Source of the DNA: Nautiliaceae bacterium
GTDB taxonomy: Bacteria > Campylobacterota > Campylobacteria > Campylobacterales > Nautiliaceae
Assembly (NCBI GenBank): GCA_027063865.1
Contig: JAMOQT010000127.1
Coordinates: 1-54,698 of the forward strand
DNA: 54,698 nucleotides
Direction: 5' to 3'
The position numbers and the translations under genes are program-made. Shown here piece after piece: positions 26,453-34,365 of the stretch; position 1 is the first letter of the stretch, and every line of letters begins with the position of its first letter. The notes beneath the pieces were generated by a model that did no database searches, was not told the origin of the DNA, and worked only from the letters and a program-made list of their open reading frames with translations.

Positions 26453-26461
26453 ATTATATCA
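26453..26461 (-). promoter_or_regulatory. Extended -10 promoter of bcp
   Basis: The minus strand reads TGATATAAT (TG-N-TATAAT) 18 bp before the bcp start codon, followed by AAAAAAGGAAATTAA as leader and ribosome site. Confidence 0.55.
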
Positions 26462-26503
26462 AAAAGCCTAAAAATTTAGTACAATAAACAAAAAGGATAT
26501 TCG

Positions 26504-26911
26504 ATGTGGCCACCACTTACGCCTTATTTAACTGTTGACGGAATTGTAAAAATTTTTAATCCCGAATTTAGCGGAATTGTATTGATAAAAAGAAAAAATC
26601 CCCCTTTGGGTTTTGCATTGCCCGGGGGCTTTGTGGACAGAGGAGAAAAAGTTGAAAATGCACTGAAGCGGGAAATGAAAGAAGAAATTAATCTTGATGT
26701 AAATATTGAAAAGCTTTTAGGCGTCTATTCAGACCCAAAAAGAGACCCGAGGCTTCATACCGTAAGCTGTGTATTTATCTGCAGTGCAAATAATTTGCCA
26801 AAAGCGGGGGATGATGCAAAAGATGCTGTTGTAATAAAACTTGAAGACATACCATGGAATGAGCTTGTGTTTGATCATGCGGATGTTTTAAGGGACTTTT
26901 TAAGTAGGTAA
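26504..26911 (+). CDS. Nudix hydrolase (ADP-ribose pyrophosphatase-like)
   Basis: 135 residues. The Nudix box reads GGFVDRGEKVENALKREMKEE, with REMKEE as the metal-binding REUxEE core. The conserved Gly after the box is Asn. The flanking residues (VLIKRKNPPLGFALPGG, GVYSDPKRDPR) are like the ADP-ribose pyrophosphatase group. It would hydrolyse a nucleoside diphosphate linked to another moiety; the substrate cannot be stated. AAAAAGGATATTCG precedes the ATG. Confidence 0.88.
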   Translation: MWPPLTPYLTVDGIVKIFNPEFSGIVLIKRKNPPLGFALPGGFVDRGEKVENALKREMKEEINLDVNIEKLLGVYSDPKRDPRLHTVSCVFICSANNLPKAGDDAKDAVVIKLEDIPWNELVFDHADVLRDFLSR

Positions 26912-27047
26912 GCGGGTAAGTTGTTAAGTAGATAAGTGGATATTTTAGTTATAAGCATAATTTGCCAACATAAAAAACAATTATCTTATATAGCGCTTGA
27001 TACATATTTGCATTCATAAAAGCTTAGAGTTAAGAGATGAGGACACT

Positions 27048-27097
27048 GAAAATGGAAATTCAAAATTCATAATTTAATATTAATTTTCCATTTTTCA
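27048..27097. repeat. AATGGAAATT inverted repeat
   Basis: AAAATGGAAATT at 27050-27061 and AATTTTCCATTTTT at 27083-27096 form an inverted repeat around AT-rich sequence with TTCAAAATTCAT. It belongs to the family of AATGGAAAAT words that also occurs at 30043-30076, 31277-31312 and 46282-46325. It lies downstream of prfA and next to the heptamer array. Confidence 0.5.
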
Positions 27098-27140
27098 CTC
27101 TTCACTCTTCACTTTTCACTTTTCACTTTTCACTTTTCAC
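27092..27140 (-). repeat. Seven-unit heptamer tandem array (GTGAAAA/GTGAAGA)
   Basis: Read on the plus strand: TTTTCAC, TCTTCAC, TCTTCAC, then four TTTTCAC units, 49 bp with no gap. Read on the minus strand, it directly follows the prfA stop codon. Pure heptamer arrays change length by slippage, so copy number probably varies between strains. It is not CRISPR (no spacers). Confidence 0.85.
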
Positions 27141-27142
27141 TT

Positions 27143-28210
27143 TTATAGTCCCGCTTCTTTTAAAGCTTCGGCCTGATAGTGAGCGATTAGCGGGTCGATT
27201 ATCTCATCAAACAGCCCTTCGTTCATAATTTGTTCGAGTCTGTAAAGTGTCAAGCCGATTCTGTGGTCGGTAATTCTGTTTTGAGGGTAATTGTATGTTC
27301 TGATTCTCTCACTCCTATCACCACTTCCAACCTGACTTTTTCTGGCTTCTCCTATTGCCGCAAGTCTTTCATTTTCAAGTTTTTCATAAACCCTGGCTTT
27401 TAATATCTGCATTGCTTTTTCTTTGTTTCTCTGCTGGCTTCTTTCATCCTGCATTGATACGGTTATACCTGTGGGAATATGTGTCATTCTAACGGCGCTT
27501 TCGGTTTTATTTACGTGCTGTCCTCCGGCTCCTCCCGCTCTCATTACCTCTATTTTGATGTCTTTTGGGTCAAGATCTATATCAACATCGTCAACTTCAG
27601 GCATAACCGCCACTGTAACGGCAGAAGTGTGAATTCTTCCCTGTGATTCTGTTTGTGGGATTCTTTGGACCCTGTGGGTTCCTCCTTCATATTTTAGACG
27701 TGAATAAACGTTTTCACCTTTAATGAGTAAGATTATTTCTTTATATCCTCCTACGTCGTTTTTGCTTTCACTTACAATTTCAACTTTCCAGCCTTTGTTG
27801 TCGGCATATCTTAAATATGCCTTTAATAAGTCTCCCACAAACAGTGCGGCTTCATCTCCGCCTGTTCCGGCTCTTATTTCAAGGAAAATGTTTTTATCAT
27901 CGTTTGGGTCTTTTGGTAAAAGAAGAATTTTAATCTCTTCTTCAAGTTTTGGCAGTTTTTCTTCTGCATCTTTCAGTTCTTCTTTTGCAAGTTCTGCCAT
28001 CTCCGGATCTTCTAACATCATTTTGGCTTCTTCTATTGTTTGAATAAGGCTTTCGTATTCTTTGGCTTTTTCAACGATAGGTTCTAGATTTCTCGCTTCA
28101 CGAGAAAGTTTTGTCATTTTTTTAATATCCTGTGTAATTTCCGGAGAGCTTAATAATTGATTTATTTCATTATATTTTTCTACAAAAGGTCTTAATTTGT
28201 CAAGTAGCAT
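27143..28210 (-). CDS. prfA: Peptide chain release factor 1
   Basis: 355 residues, full length. The GGQ motif that triggers peptide release is in [18 protein letters not shown], and the codon-recognition segment is [18 protein letters not shown], where the RF1 P-x-T motif is Pro-Gln-Thr. It reads UAA and UAG. The start at 28210 ([13 protein letters not shown]) is preceded by AAAAGGATATTAA. prfB (RF2) is also in the window at 43139. It is downstream of rpsT with a hairpin-rich spacer between. Confidence 0.96.
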   Translation of the reverse strand: MLLDKLRPFVEKYNEINQLLSSPEITQDIKKMTKLSREARNLEPIVEKAKEYESLIQTIEEAKMMLEDPEMAELAKEELKDAEEKLPKLEEEIKILLLPKDPNDDKNIFLEIRAGTGGDEAALFVGDLLKAYLRYADNKGWKVEIVSESKNDVGGYKEIILLIKGENVYSRLKYEGGTHRVQRIPQTESQGRIHTSAVTVAVMPEVDDVDIDLDPKDIKIEVMRAGGAGGQHVNKTESAVRMTHIPTGITVSMQDERSQQRNKEKAMQILKARVYEKLENERLAAIGEARKSQVGSGDRSERIRTYNYPQNRITDHRIGLTLYRLEQIMNEGLFDEIIDPLIAHYQAEALKEAGL

Positions 28211-28240
28211 TTAATATCCTTTTTAAGTTTCTTACGAAAC

Positions 28241-28326
28241 GCTTAAAGCTGAAAGCATAAAGCTGAAAGCTTTTATTCATTTAATTTTATTTTGCTTTTA
28301 GCTCTAAGCTTTAAGCTTTGTGCTTT
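28241..28326. repeat. AAAGCT word repeat forming an imperfect hairpin between rpsT and prfA
   Basis: Left arm GCTTAAAGCTGAAAGCATAA with a second AAGCTGAAAGCTTTT; right arm GCTTTTAGCTCTAAGCTTTA and AGCTTTGTGCTTTT. The arms are largely complementary. The same words occur at 16056-16082 and 16443-16486, next to the large palindrome. Confidence 0.6.
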
Positions 28327-28365
28327 TGAAAGTGTGGGGACAGGGGGAAAAGGGGCAAGGTGAAA

Positions 28366-28638
28366 TTATGCTGACGGTTCGATTGATTTTACTAAATGAT
28401 GAAGTCTAGAAATTTTTCTTCTTGCTGTGTTTTTCTTTAATATACCTTTATTGATAAAACTTTGGAATTTTTTATTTGCAACTTTCCATGCGTTTAATGC
28501 AGCTTCATAATTTCCTTCAGCTACCGCGTTTTCCACGTTTTTAGTGATTGTTTTGATTCTGGTTCTGTAGTATCTGTTTCTTTCAGTTCTTTTCTTTGTT
28601 TGTCTGATTCTTTTTAGTGCAGATTTGTTATTTGCCAT
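28366..28638 (-). CDS. rpsT: 30S ribosomal protein S20
   Basis: 90 residues, very basic, starting MANNKSALKRIRQTKKRTERN and with the three-helix pattern KKNTARRKISRLHHLVKS at the end, typical of S20. AAAAAAGGACATAA precedes the ATG. It is divergent from glmM, with 79 bp between the start codons. Confidence 0.96.
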   Translation of the reverse strand: MANNKSALKRIRQTKKRTERNRYYRTRIKTITKNVENAVAEGNYEAALNAWKVANKKFQSFINKGILKKNTARRKISRLHHLVKSIEPSA

Positions 28639-28717
28639 TTATGTCCTTTTTTGAAGCGTATTTTATAAAAATTTGGTAAAATTTGCAAATAAATATTTCA
28701 TTTTTTAAAGGAAACGG

Positions 28718-30040
28718 ATGAAACTTTTTGGAACTGACGGGGTTAGGGGAAAAGCCGGAGAATTTATTACCCCTTTTTTGGCTATGAAACTTGCAATGGC
28801 TTTTGGAGAGAGTTTGCCTAAAAAAACAGGCAAAATTTTAGTCGGTAAAGATACTAGAAGAAGTGGGTACATGATAGAAAACGCACTTGTGAGCGGACTT
28901 ACGGCGATTGGATACAATGTTATTCAAATCGGTCCTATGCCAACTCCTGCAGTTGCTTTTCTAACGGAAGATATGAGGTGTGACGGCGGAATAATGATAA
29001 GTGCCTCCCATAATCCGTATTATGATAACGGGATTAAATTTTTTGACAGTGAAGGTAATAAATTATCAAGAAATCTCGAAGAAAAAATTGAAAAAAGATA
29101 TTTTGAAAATAATTTTGAATTAAAAACCGAAAAAGAAATAGGAAAAAGTAAAAGAATAGACGACGTTATCGGAAGATATATAGTGCATATCAAATCCTCT
29201 TTTCCTAAACACGTAAATTTAAACGGTATGAGAATTGTTTTGGATACCGCAAACGGAGCGGCTTATAAGGTTGCTCCAACGATATTTGCAGAACTTGGAG
29301 CCGATGTAATTACAATAAACGACAAACCGGACGGATTTAATATTAACCAAAACGCCGGGGCTATGTATCCTGAATTTTTAGCGCAAAAAGTAATAGAATA
29401 CAGAGCCGATATAGGCTTTGCACTTGATGGGGATGCAGACAGGCTTGTAGTGGTGGATGAAAAAGGAAATATTGTAGATGGTGATAAACTTTTAGGCGCT
29501 TTGGCTTATTATTTATATAAAAATAATAAATTAAAAAACAATGCTATTGCCGTAACCGTAATGAGCAACGGTGCGTTGGAGGATTTTTTGAAAAAATACG
29601 GTATTGAAGTATTTAGAAGTGCGGTTGGCGATAAATACGTCCTTGAGATAATGAAAGAAAAAGATTTAAATTTCGGCGGTGAACAGTCCGGGCACATAAT
29701 ATTTAGCGATTATGCAAAAACCGGAGACGGTCTTGTAAGTGCCTTACAGGCCGTTGCTTATTTAATTGAAAGCGGTAAAACGGCAAGTGAGGCTTTTGAT
29801 TTGTTTAAACTATATCCTCAGGTTCAGTCAAACATTGCGGTCTCTTCGAAGCCTCCTTTAGATAAAATTGAGGGTGCCGAAAAAATATTAAAAGACGTAG
29901 AAAACGCGGGATACAGACATCTTGTAAGGTATTCTGGTACTGAAAACAAATTAAGGCTTTTGATTGAAGGTGAAAATGAAAAAAAAGCTAAAGAACTTTT
30001 AAATAATTTGATTGAATTTTTTAAAAGTAAACTTTCTTAA
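28718..30040 (+). CDS. glmM: Phosphoglucosamine mutase GlmM
   Basis: 440 residues, full length: FGTDGVRG near the N-terminus, the catalytic phospho-serine Ser97 in [15 protein letters not shown], the metal loop DGDADRLVV, the sugar loop GGEQSGHI and the phosphate-binding [15 protein letters not shown]. It converts glucosamine 6-phosphate to the 1-phosphate for UDP-GlcNAc and peptidoglycan. AAAGGAAACGG precedes the ATG. It is followed by lspA after 17 bp. Confidence 0.96.
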   Translation: MKLFGTDGVRGKAGEFITPFLAMKLAMAFGESLPKKTGKILVGKDTRRSGYMIENALVSGLTAIGYNVIQIGPMPTPAVAFLTEDMRCDGGIMISASHNPYYDNGIKFFDSEGNKLSRNLEEKIEKRYFENNFELKTEKEIGKSKRIDDVIGRYIVHIKSSFPKHVNLNGMRIVLDTANGAAYKVAPTIFAELGADVITINDKPDGFNINQNAGAMYPEFLAQKVIEYRADIGFALDGDADRLVVVDEKGNIVDGDKLLGALAYYLYKNNKLKNNAIAVTVMSNGALEDFLKKYGIEVFRSAVGDKYVLEIMKEKDLNFGGEQSGHIIFSDYAKTGDGLVSALQAVAYLIESGKTASEAFDLFKLYPQVQSNIAVSSKPPLDKIEGAEKILKDVENAGYRHLVRYSGTENKLRLLIEGENEKKAKELLNNLIEFFKSKLS

Positions 30041-30042
30041 TA

Positions 30043-30076
30043 AATGGAAAATAAAAAATGAAAAATGGAAAATTAA
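30043..30076 (+). repeat. AATGGAAAAT words spanning the lspA start codon
   Basis: Between the glmM stop and the lspA frame are two copies of ATGGAAAAT separated by AAAAAATGAAAA; the lspA ATG (30058) and its first six codons are inside the second half. The words are those of the 46282-46325 and 31277-31312 repeats. Confidence 0.45.
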
Positions 30077-30513
30077 TTAAGTTTTTTATTTCTTTTTTTA
30101 TTATATTTGTGATTGATCAGTTAATAAAATATATTTTTTTAAACGGTTTTGAGTGGAATAGTAAATGTATTTCTTTGACACTTGCAATTAATAAAGGTGT
30201 AGCTTTTTCAATGTTTGCATTTTTAGGTGAATTTTTAAAATATATTCAGTTGTTGCTAATTTTGGGCTTGGGTTATTTTTTTTATAAAGAAAAACTTCTT
30301 CAAAAACATCCTGCAATAAGCGGTATTTTATTTGCCGCCGCTTTTTCTAATCTTTTAGACAGGTTTATAAGAGGCGGTGTGGTTGATTATGTTTATTGGC
30401 ACTGCTGGTTTGATTTTGCAATTTTTAATTTTGCTGATGTTTGTATAGATTTTTCGATTTTGATGTTTGCATATTATTACTTTTTTGGTAAAATTCCATC
30501 AAAGGTCGCGTAG
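30058..30513 (+). CDS. lspA: Prolipoprotein signal peptidase LspA
   Basis: 151 residues, four membrane helices, with the two catalytic Asp regions SNLLDRFIRGGVVDYV and FNFADVCIDF and the N-terminal IDQLIKY. It removes signal peptides from diacylglyceryl-modified lipoproteins in the inner membrane. No Shine-Dalgarno match is obvious; translation may be coupled to glmM, and the start codon is inside word repeats. The last three codons (GTC GCG TAG) are the first bases of the tRNA-Val gene, so the stop is TAG at tRNA positions 8-10. Confidence 0.93.
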   Translation: MKNGKLIKFFISFFIIFVIDQLIKYIFLNGFEWNSKCISLTLAINKGVAFSMFAFLGEFLKYIQLLLILGLGYFFYKEKLLQKHPAISGILFAAAFSNLLDRFIRGGVVDYVYWHCWFDFAIFNFADVCIDFSILMFAYYYFFGKIPSKVA

Positions 30514-30580
30514 CTCAGTTGGTTAGAGTACTACCCTGACATGGTAGGGGTCACAGGTTCGAATCCTGTCGCGACCACCA
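30504..30580 (+). tRNA. tRNA-Val (anticodon GAC)
   Basis: A 77-nt cloverleaf. The acceptor stem GGTCGCG pairs with CGCGACC, then A and an encoded CCA. The anticodon arm CTACC-CTGACAT-GGTAG gives anticodon GAC, which reads GUC and GUU. The T arm is ACAGG-TTCGAAT-CCTGT. Its first ten bases are also the end of lspA. A weak hairpin TTACA..TGTAA followed by a short T run is at about 30581-30610. Confidence 0.97.
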
Positions 30581-30617
30581 TTACAAATTAAAAATGTAAA
30601 ATGTTTTTATCATAAAT

Positions 30618-30631
30618 AAGTGTCTGGCACT
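30618..30631. repeat. AAGTGTCTGGCACT dispersed repeat, copy 2
   Basis: Identical to 20191-20204 over 14 bp; with the next T it reads AAGTG-TCTGG-CACTT, a complete 5-bp inverted repeat. It lies 37 bp after tRNA-Val. Confidence 0.5.
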
Positions 30632-30703
30632 TTAATTAAATATAGTCCGTGTTTTTTATATTTTTAAATGTTATAATGATTAAAATGATTATCAAGGATA
30701 AAA

Positions 30704-31165
30704 ATGAAGCTGAATATTCCGAATGTCGGAGAAATTGAAATCAAAAATATAGTTTTGGATTATAACGGGACAATAGCAAAGGACGGGAAAGTTAAAGAAA
30801 GCATAAAAAAATATATTAATGCACTTTCAGGAGAATTTGACATATACGTAATAACAGCAGATACGCACGGGAGTGCCGCAAAAAATTTATCTGATACTTC
30901 AGTAAAACTTCAGATATTAACATCAAACAACCATACAAAAGAAAAAGAAGAATTCGTAAAAAGTCTAGAAGATGTATTTGCCGTAGGTAACGGCAGTAAC
31001 GATTCTTTAATGCTAAAAGAGGCTGATATAGGTGTGTGTGTGGTTGAAGACGAGGGGGCTAGTGTCAAAAGCATTATCAATTCAGATATAGTATGCAGAT
31101 CAATTGAAGAAGCGTTTGAATTATTGATAAAACCTAAAAGAATTATTGCGACATTAAGAGAATAG
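30704..31165 (+). CDS. Small HAD-family hydrolase with DYNGT motif (soluble P-type-ATPase-like, COG4087 type)
   Basis: 153 residues. Motif I is VLDYNGTIAKDG with nucleophile Asp19 and Asn where most HAD phosphatases have the acid/base Asp; motif II is ITADTHG; motif IV is VGNGSNDSLMLKEAD. The DxNGT form and short cap-less build match the soluble HAD proteins related to P-type ATPase phosphorylation domains. Phosphatase activity may be weak or regulatory because of the Asn. AAGGATAAAA precedes the ATG. It stands alone between two repeat-rich spacers. Confidence 0.8.
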   Translation: MKLNIPNVGEIEIKNIVLDYNGTIAKDGKVKESIKKYINALSGEFDIYVITADTHGSAAKNLSDTSVKLQILTSNNHTKEKEEFVKSLEDVFAVGNGSNDSLMLKEADIGVCVVEDEGASVKSIINSDIVCRSIEEAFELLIKPKRIIATLRE

Positions 31166-31236
31166 GTAATTTTGTTTATTGTTAATAACTTTTAATAAAT
31201 ATTGTAATTGTTTGGCATTTTTCATTGTTCATTTTT

Positions 31237-31275
31237 CACCCCGCCACTTTTCAAGTGGCCGGGTTTGCTGCACTA
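31237..31275 (-). repeat. Hairpin repeat (GCGYAGCGAACC..CACTTGAAAAGTGG), copy on the minus strand
   Basis: The minus strand reads GTGCAGCAAACCCGGCCACT then TGAAAAGTGGCGGGG: a 6-bp stem CCACTT/AAGTGG with a GAA loop, preceded by GCAGCAAACCCGG. The same layout is at 21411-21446 and 34728-34761. Here it is downstream of tilS. Confidence 0.6.
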
Positions 31276-32211
31276 ATTTTCCATTTTACATTGTCCATTT
31301 TCTATTGTATAAACATACCCCCTGACTTTCGGAGGTATTTTTTCTTTTCTCATTTTTTCTTTAAATTCTTTTGGCATTGGAGTTTTCATATACGGTGAGA
31401 TATAAACTTCCTTTTCATTCGTATCTATTGCGATTTTTCCTTGAATGACGCATGAAAAGCCGGTTTTTATTACTTCATCTCTTTGCGCTTTTGTCATAAT
31501 AACGCCTAGTTCTTTAGTAATTAAATCTACTTTTTTTATATCGATTTGAGGTGATGATTTTGTAAATTTGTATAGTTTTTGGTGTTTTTCCCAGTCTTTT
31601 TGGAAAAGGAGATTCAAATCTTCTTCTAAATAATCGAAGCTTTTTTTCACTCCCTCTTCAAACATCTTTAAAAATTTATTTGCAAATTCGTGGCGGATTA
31701 GGTTTCTTTTGTATTTTTTATCAAAATTTGATTCATCGATATAGTATTTAATTCCTCTTTCATTTAAAAAAGATAAAATTTCCCTACGAGATATATTATA
31801 AAAAGGTCTGTATATTTTATAAAAATCTCTCTCCTCCCATTCACCCATTGCTATAAGTTCCTTAAGCCCCGCACCTTTAGCCATTTGCATTAAAAACCAC
31901 TCAAATCTGTCATTTAGCTGATGAGCAGTAATCAGTGTATTGTAGCCGTGCTTTTTTATAATTTTTTCAAAAAACTTATATCTGCAATTCCTTGCTTCTT
32001 TTTCGCTGAATTTATCTAAAAAACAGTCTTTGATATAAATTTTTTTATTGTATTTTTTAGCCAGTGATTTTGCGTATTTAACTTCTTCGTCACTTGTGGC
32101 TCTTGTGTGATAATTCACTATTGCAATGTCAAAGGGAATGTTTTTTTCAACCAGCCAGAAAAAAAGAGCTGATGAATCGACTCCTCCTGAAAAAGCTAAT
32201 AAATTTTTCAT
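31273..32211 (-). CDS. tilS: tRNA(Ile)-lysidine synthase TilS
   Basis: 312 residues. The N-type ATP pyrophosphatase P-loop SGGVDSS (8-14), LITAHQLNDRFEWFLM, and YIDESNFDKKYKRNLIRHE identify TilS, which turns C34 of the AUA-reading tRNA-Ile into lysidine, an essential step. The C-terminal domain is short. The last residues (IENGQCKMEN) are encoded by AATGGACAATG/AATGGAAAAT repeat words. The ATG overlaps the TGA of the upstream PIN toxin gene (ATGA), so translation is coupled to the toxin-antitoxin pair. Confidence 0.94.
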   Translation of the reverse strand: MKNLLAFSGGVDSSALFFWLVEKNIPFDIAIVNYHTRATSDEEVKYAKSLAKKYNKKIYIKDCFLDKFSEKEARNCRYKFFEKIIKKHGYNTLITAHQLNDRFEWFLMQMAKGAGLKELIAMGEWEERDFYKIYRPFYNISRREILSFLNERGIKYYIDESNFDKKYKRNLIRHEFANKFLKMFEEGVKKSFDYLEEDLNLLFQKDWEKHQKLYKFTKSSPQIDIKKVDLITKELGVIMTKAQRDEVIKTGFSCVIQGKIAIDTNEKEVYISPYMKTPMPKEFKEKMRKEKIPPKVRGYVYTIENGQCKMEN

Positions 32212-32606
32212 TTGAAAGGATTTATTATGGTTAAATTTTCTATTTTTAAATTATGTTGCATGTCTTCCGAATATAGTATATTCGCATTTGAATAAATTGC
32301 GGCACTTACAATTAATGAATCATAATATGAAATATTATATTTTCTTCTTATTGAAGATGCTTTTAAAAAAACAAATTTATTTAATTCTATAATTTTATAT
32401 CTATTGTAACAACTTATTATAAAATCTTCTATTTCATTTTCGTTTAGATGAAATTTTTTTATTAAATTAACACTTACTTCATTTATTACTTGAACACTTA
32501 TTATTTGATTTTCGGTAATTATTTGCGCAGCTGTTTTTTGTTTAATAATATCTTTTGTAGAAAAAGCATATAAAAAAATATTTGAATCAATAAAATTATC
32601 TTTCAT
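32208..32606 (-). CDS. PIN-domain toxin (VapC-like)
   Basis: 132 residues with FIDSNIFLYAF (first Asp), a conserved Glu in VINEVSVNL, YYDSLIVSAAI (third acidic residue) and LYSEDMQH (fourth), the acidic set of a PIN ribonuclease. VapC toxins cut tRNA or rRNA. The ATG at 32606 overlaps the last 11 bases of the antitoxin gene; an in-frame TTG at 32615 is possible but less likely. The gene ends in an ATGA overlap with tilS. Confidence 0.88.
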   Translation of the reverse strand: MKDNFIDSNIFLYAFSTKDIIKQKTAAQIITENQIISVQVINEVSVNLIKKFHLNENEIEDFIISCYNRYKIIELNKFVFLKASSIRRKYNISYYDSLIVSAAIYSNANILYSEDMQHNLKIENLTIINPFK

Positions 32607-32781
32607 TTGCTTCAACTCTATTTAAGAACTCTTTTACATTATGAGGATTGTTTATAGCTTTTGCAATAAAATCATTTTCTTCTGTAATTATTATAATTTT
32701 TGCTTTTTTATTTTTTAATTTTTTAAATTCTGGAATTTTAATATTAGGCTTGTTTATTTTAGTATCAAATTCAATTATCAT
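32596..32781 (-). CDS. Antitoxin of the PIN-domain toxin
   Basis: 61 residues, small and charged: a beta-like N-terminus (MIIEFDTKINKPNIKIPEF), a Lys-rich middle, IIIITEENDF and a helical C-terminus. No well-known DNA-binding motif is clear. Position directly upstream of and overlapping a PIN gene, and size, make it the cognate antitoxin. AAAAAGGATTATT precedes the ATG. It starts 14 bp after the rimO stop, so it lies between two genes that are adjacent in Campylobacter. Confidence 0.8.
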   Translation of the reverse strand: MIIEFDTKINKPNIKIPEFKKLKNKKAKIIIITEENDFIAKAINNPHNVKEFLNRVEANER

Positions 32782-32795
32782 AATAATCCTTTTTT

Positions 32796-34109
32796 TTAAT
32801 TATAACAAATTTTCCCAATTAACTGCTCTCCCACTAAAGTTTCGATTTTGACGTTATATAAATTTCCTATTTCAAGATTTTCTATTTCGCTTTCATTAAT
32901 TAATATATCTCCGTCAATTTCGGGTGCCCAGAGTTTAGGGCGGACGCTGTAGAAAAGTTCATCTTCCGTCAGACCGTCAAGATAACATTTGCAGGTTTTG
33001 CCTACATATTTTTTAAGGGCTTTTTTGGTTGTTTGTTTGACAATTTTGCCCATCTCTTTTGTGCGTTTGTCTATGATGTTTTGAGGCAGTTTGTCTTTTC
33101 TTTTGTAAGCTGCCGTGTCTTCTTCGTCCGAATAGGCAAATACGTTTACCCTGTCAAATTCAAATTCTTTAATAAAGCTTTTGAGCTCTTCAAAATCCTC
33201 TTCACTCTCTCCGGGATGCCCTACGATTACGGAAGTTCTTATGAAACTGAACTCTTTTTTCATATCATTTAGAAGGGATTTGAGCTTATCAACGCTTCCG
33301 CCTCTTTTCATAATTTTAAGCATTTTTGGACTTATGTGCTGAATAGGAATATCGAAGTAGTTTTCGACGACAGGGGAAGCAAATATTCTTCTTATAAGTC
33401 TTTTTGTTGTTGTGGCAGGATAGAGGTACAGGATTTTGACAGTTATTCCTTCAATTTTATCTATTTCGTCAATAAGTCTCTCAAGACCGTTTTTTATGCC
33501 TTTATCCCTCAGATAAGAACTTGAATCCTGACTTGCAAGTGAAAAATCTTTGAATCCTTTGTCTTTTAAGCGTTTGATTTCTTCGATGATTTCAGGAATT
33601 TCCCTTGATTGCAACCTGCCTTTGAAATTCGGGATTGCACAAAAGGCGCATTTTTGGTTGCAGCCTTCAGATAGTTTTATGTATGCGTGATAGCTGCTAC
33701 CCGTTATTATTCTATCTTCGTTATGAATCAAATAAACTTTTGGGGAAAATTGTGATTTTTTTTCTTTTACGAGTTTATCAATTTTGTCAAAATCCCCGAC
33801 TCCCGTCCAGATATCCACTTCGGGTATTTCTTTTGGAAGGATGTCTTTGTATCTTTCGCTAAGACATCCCGCAACAGCTAATATAGCGTTTTCTTTTTTA
33901 AGACTAGCGAGTTCTAAAATCGTTTCGATTGATTCTTCTTTTGCTGGATTTATAAATCCGCAGGTGTTAACTATTAAAAGGTCGGCTTCTTCAGGACTGT
34001 CGGTAAGAGCGTATTCGTTTTTTAAACGCCCAAGCATTACTTCGCTGTCGATTAGGTTTTTTACGCATCCAAGAGATGCTAAATATAGCTTTTTAGTAGA
34101 TGTCATCAT
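32796..34109 (-). CDS. rimO: Ribosomal protein S12 methylthiotransferase RimO
   Basis: 437 residues. It has the N-terminal methylthiotransferase domain with three cluster Cys (LGCVKN, NTCGF, AGCLSERY), the radical-SAM CNQKCAFCAIP triad, and a TRAM domain at the C-terminus. It adds a methylthio group to an Asp of ribosomal protein S12. The start is one of two ATGs (34109 or 34106) and lies inside the end of the RelE-type toxin gene, a 17-base overlap. The 32-34 kb genes on this strand form one unit: antitoxin, toxin, rimO, antitoxin, toxin, tilS. Confidence 0.94.
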   Translation of the reverse strand: MMTSTKKLYLASLGCVKNLIDSEVMLGRLKNEYALTDSPEEADLLIVNTCGFINPAKEESIETILELASLKKENAILAVAGCLSERYKDILPKEIPEVDIWTGVGDFDKIDKLVKEKKSQFSPKVYLIHNEDRIITGSSYHAYIKLSEGCNQKCAFCAIPNFKGRLQSREIPEIIEEIKRLKDKGFKDFSLASQDSSSYLRDKGIKNGLERLIDEIDKIEGITVKILYLYPATTTKRLIRRIFASPVVENYFDIPIQHISPKMLKIMKRGGSVDKLKSLLNDMKKEFSFIRTSVIVGHPGESEEDFEELKSFIKEFEFDRVNVFAYSDEEDTAAYKRKDKLPQNIIDKRTKEMGKIVKQTTKKALKKYVGKTCKCYLDGLTEDELFYSVRPKLWAPEIDGDILINESEIENLEIGNLYNVKIETLVGEQLIGKICYN

Positions 34110-34365
34110 GGGTCCCTATGTCTATTAGAAATATTTTGTTCTCAATTATTATAAAATCAAGGATTATTCTATACTGCATATCAAGTGAGACGGAATAAAA
34201 TTCTTTTTTATCTCCTTGCAGTTTGTGAAGCCTTAAAGACGGGTGAAAAGGGTTGTTTTTTAACAAATATATCGTTTTATTGTATTTTTGTTTTAAATCC
34301 CGATGTTTTTTAAAAAATTTTTTTGCAGCTTTTTCATATTTTTTTGTGAAGATTATTTCATACAT
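34093..34365 (-). CDS. RelE/ParE-superfamily toxin (YafQ/RelE-like)
   Basis: 90 residues: IIFTKKYEKAAKKFFKK, NNPFHPSLRLHKLQG, YSVSLDMQYRIILDF and LIDIGTHDDIY. The HKLQG..YRIILDF..IGTHDDIY pattern is that of YafQ/RelE-type mRNA interferases. It overlaps its antitoxin gene by eight bases and the rimO start by 17 bases. Toxicity is inferred from family. Confidence 0.9.
   Translation of the reverse strand: MYEIIFTKKYEKAAKKFFKKHRDLKQKYNKTIYLLKNNPFHPSLRLHKLQGDKKEFYSVSLDMQYRIILDFIIIENKIFLIDIGTHDDIY

Noticed and set aside
27092-27140. Possible CRISPR-like array
   Set aside because: Units are contiguous heptamers without spacers; no cas genes are present.
27143-28210. RF1 codon-recognition motif change (Pro-Gln-Thr)
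   Set aside because: The middle residue of P-x-T is variable in the family, so this does not suggest altered stop-codon reading.
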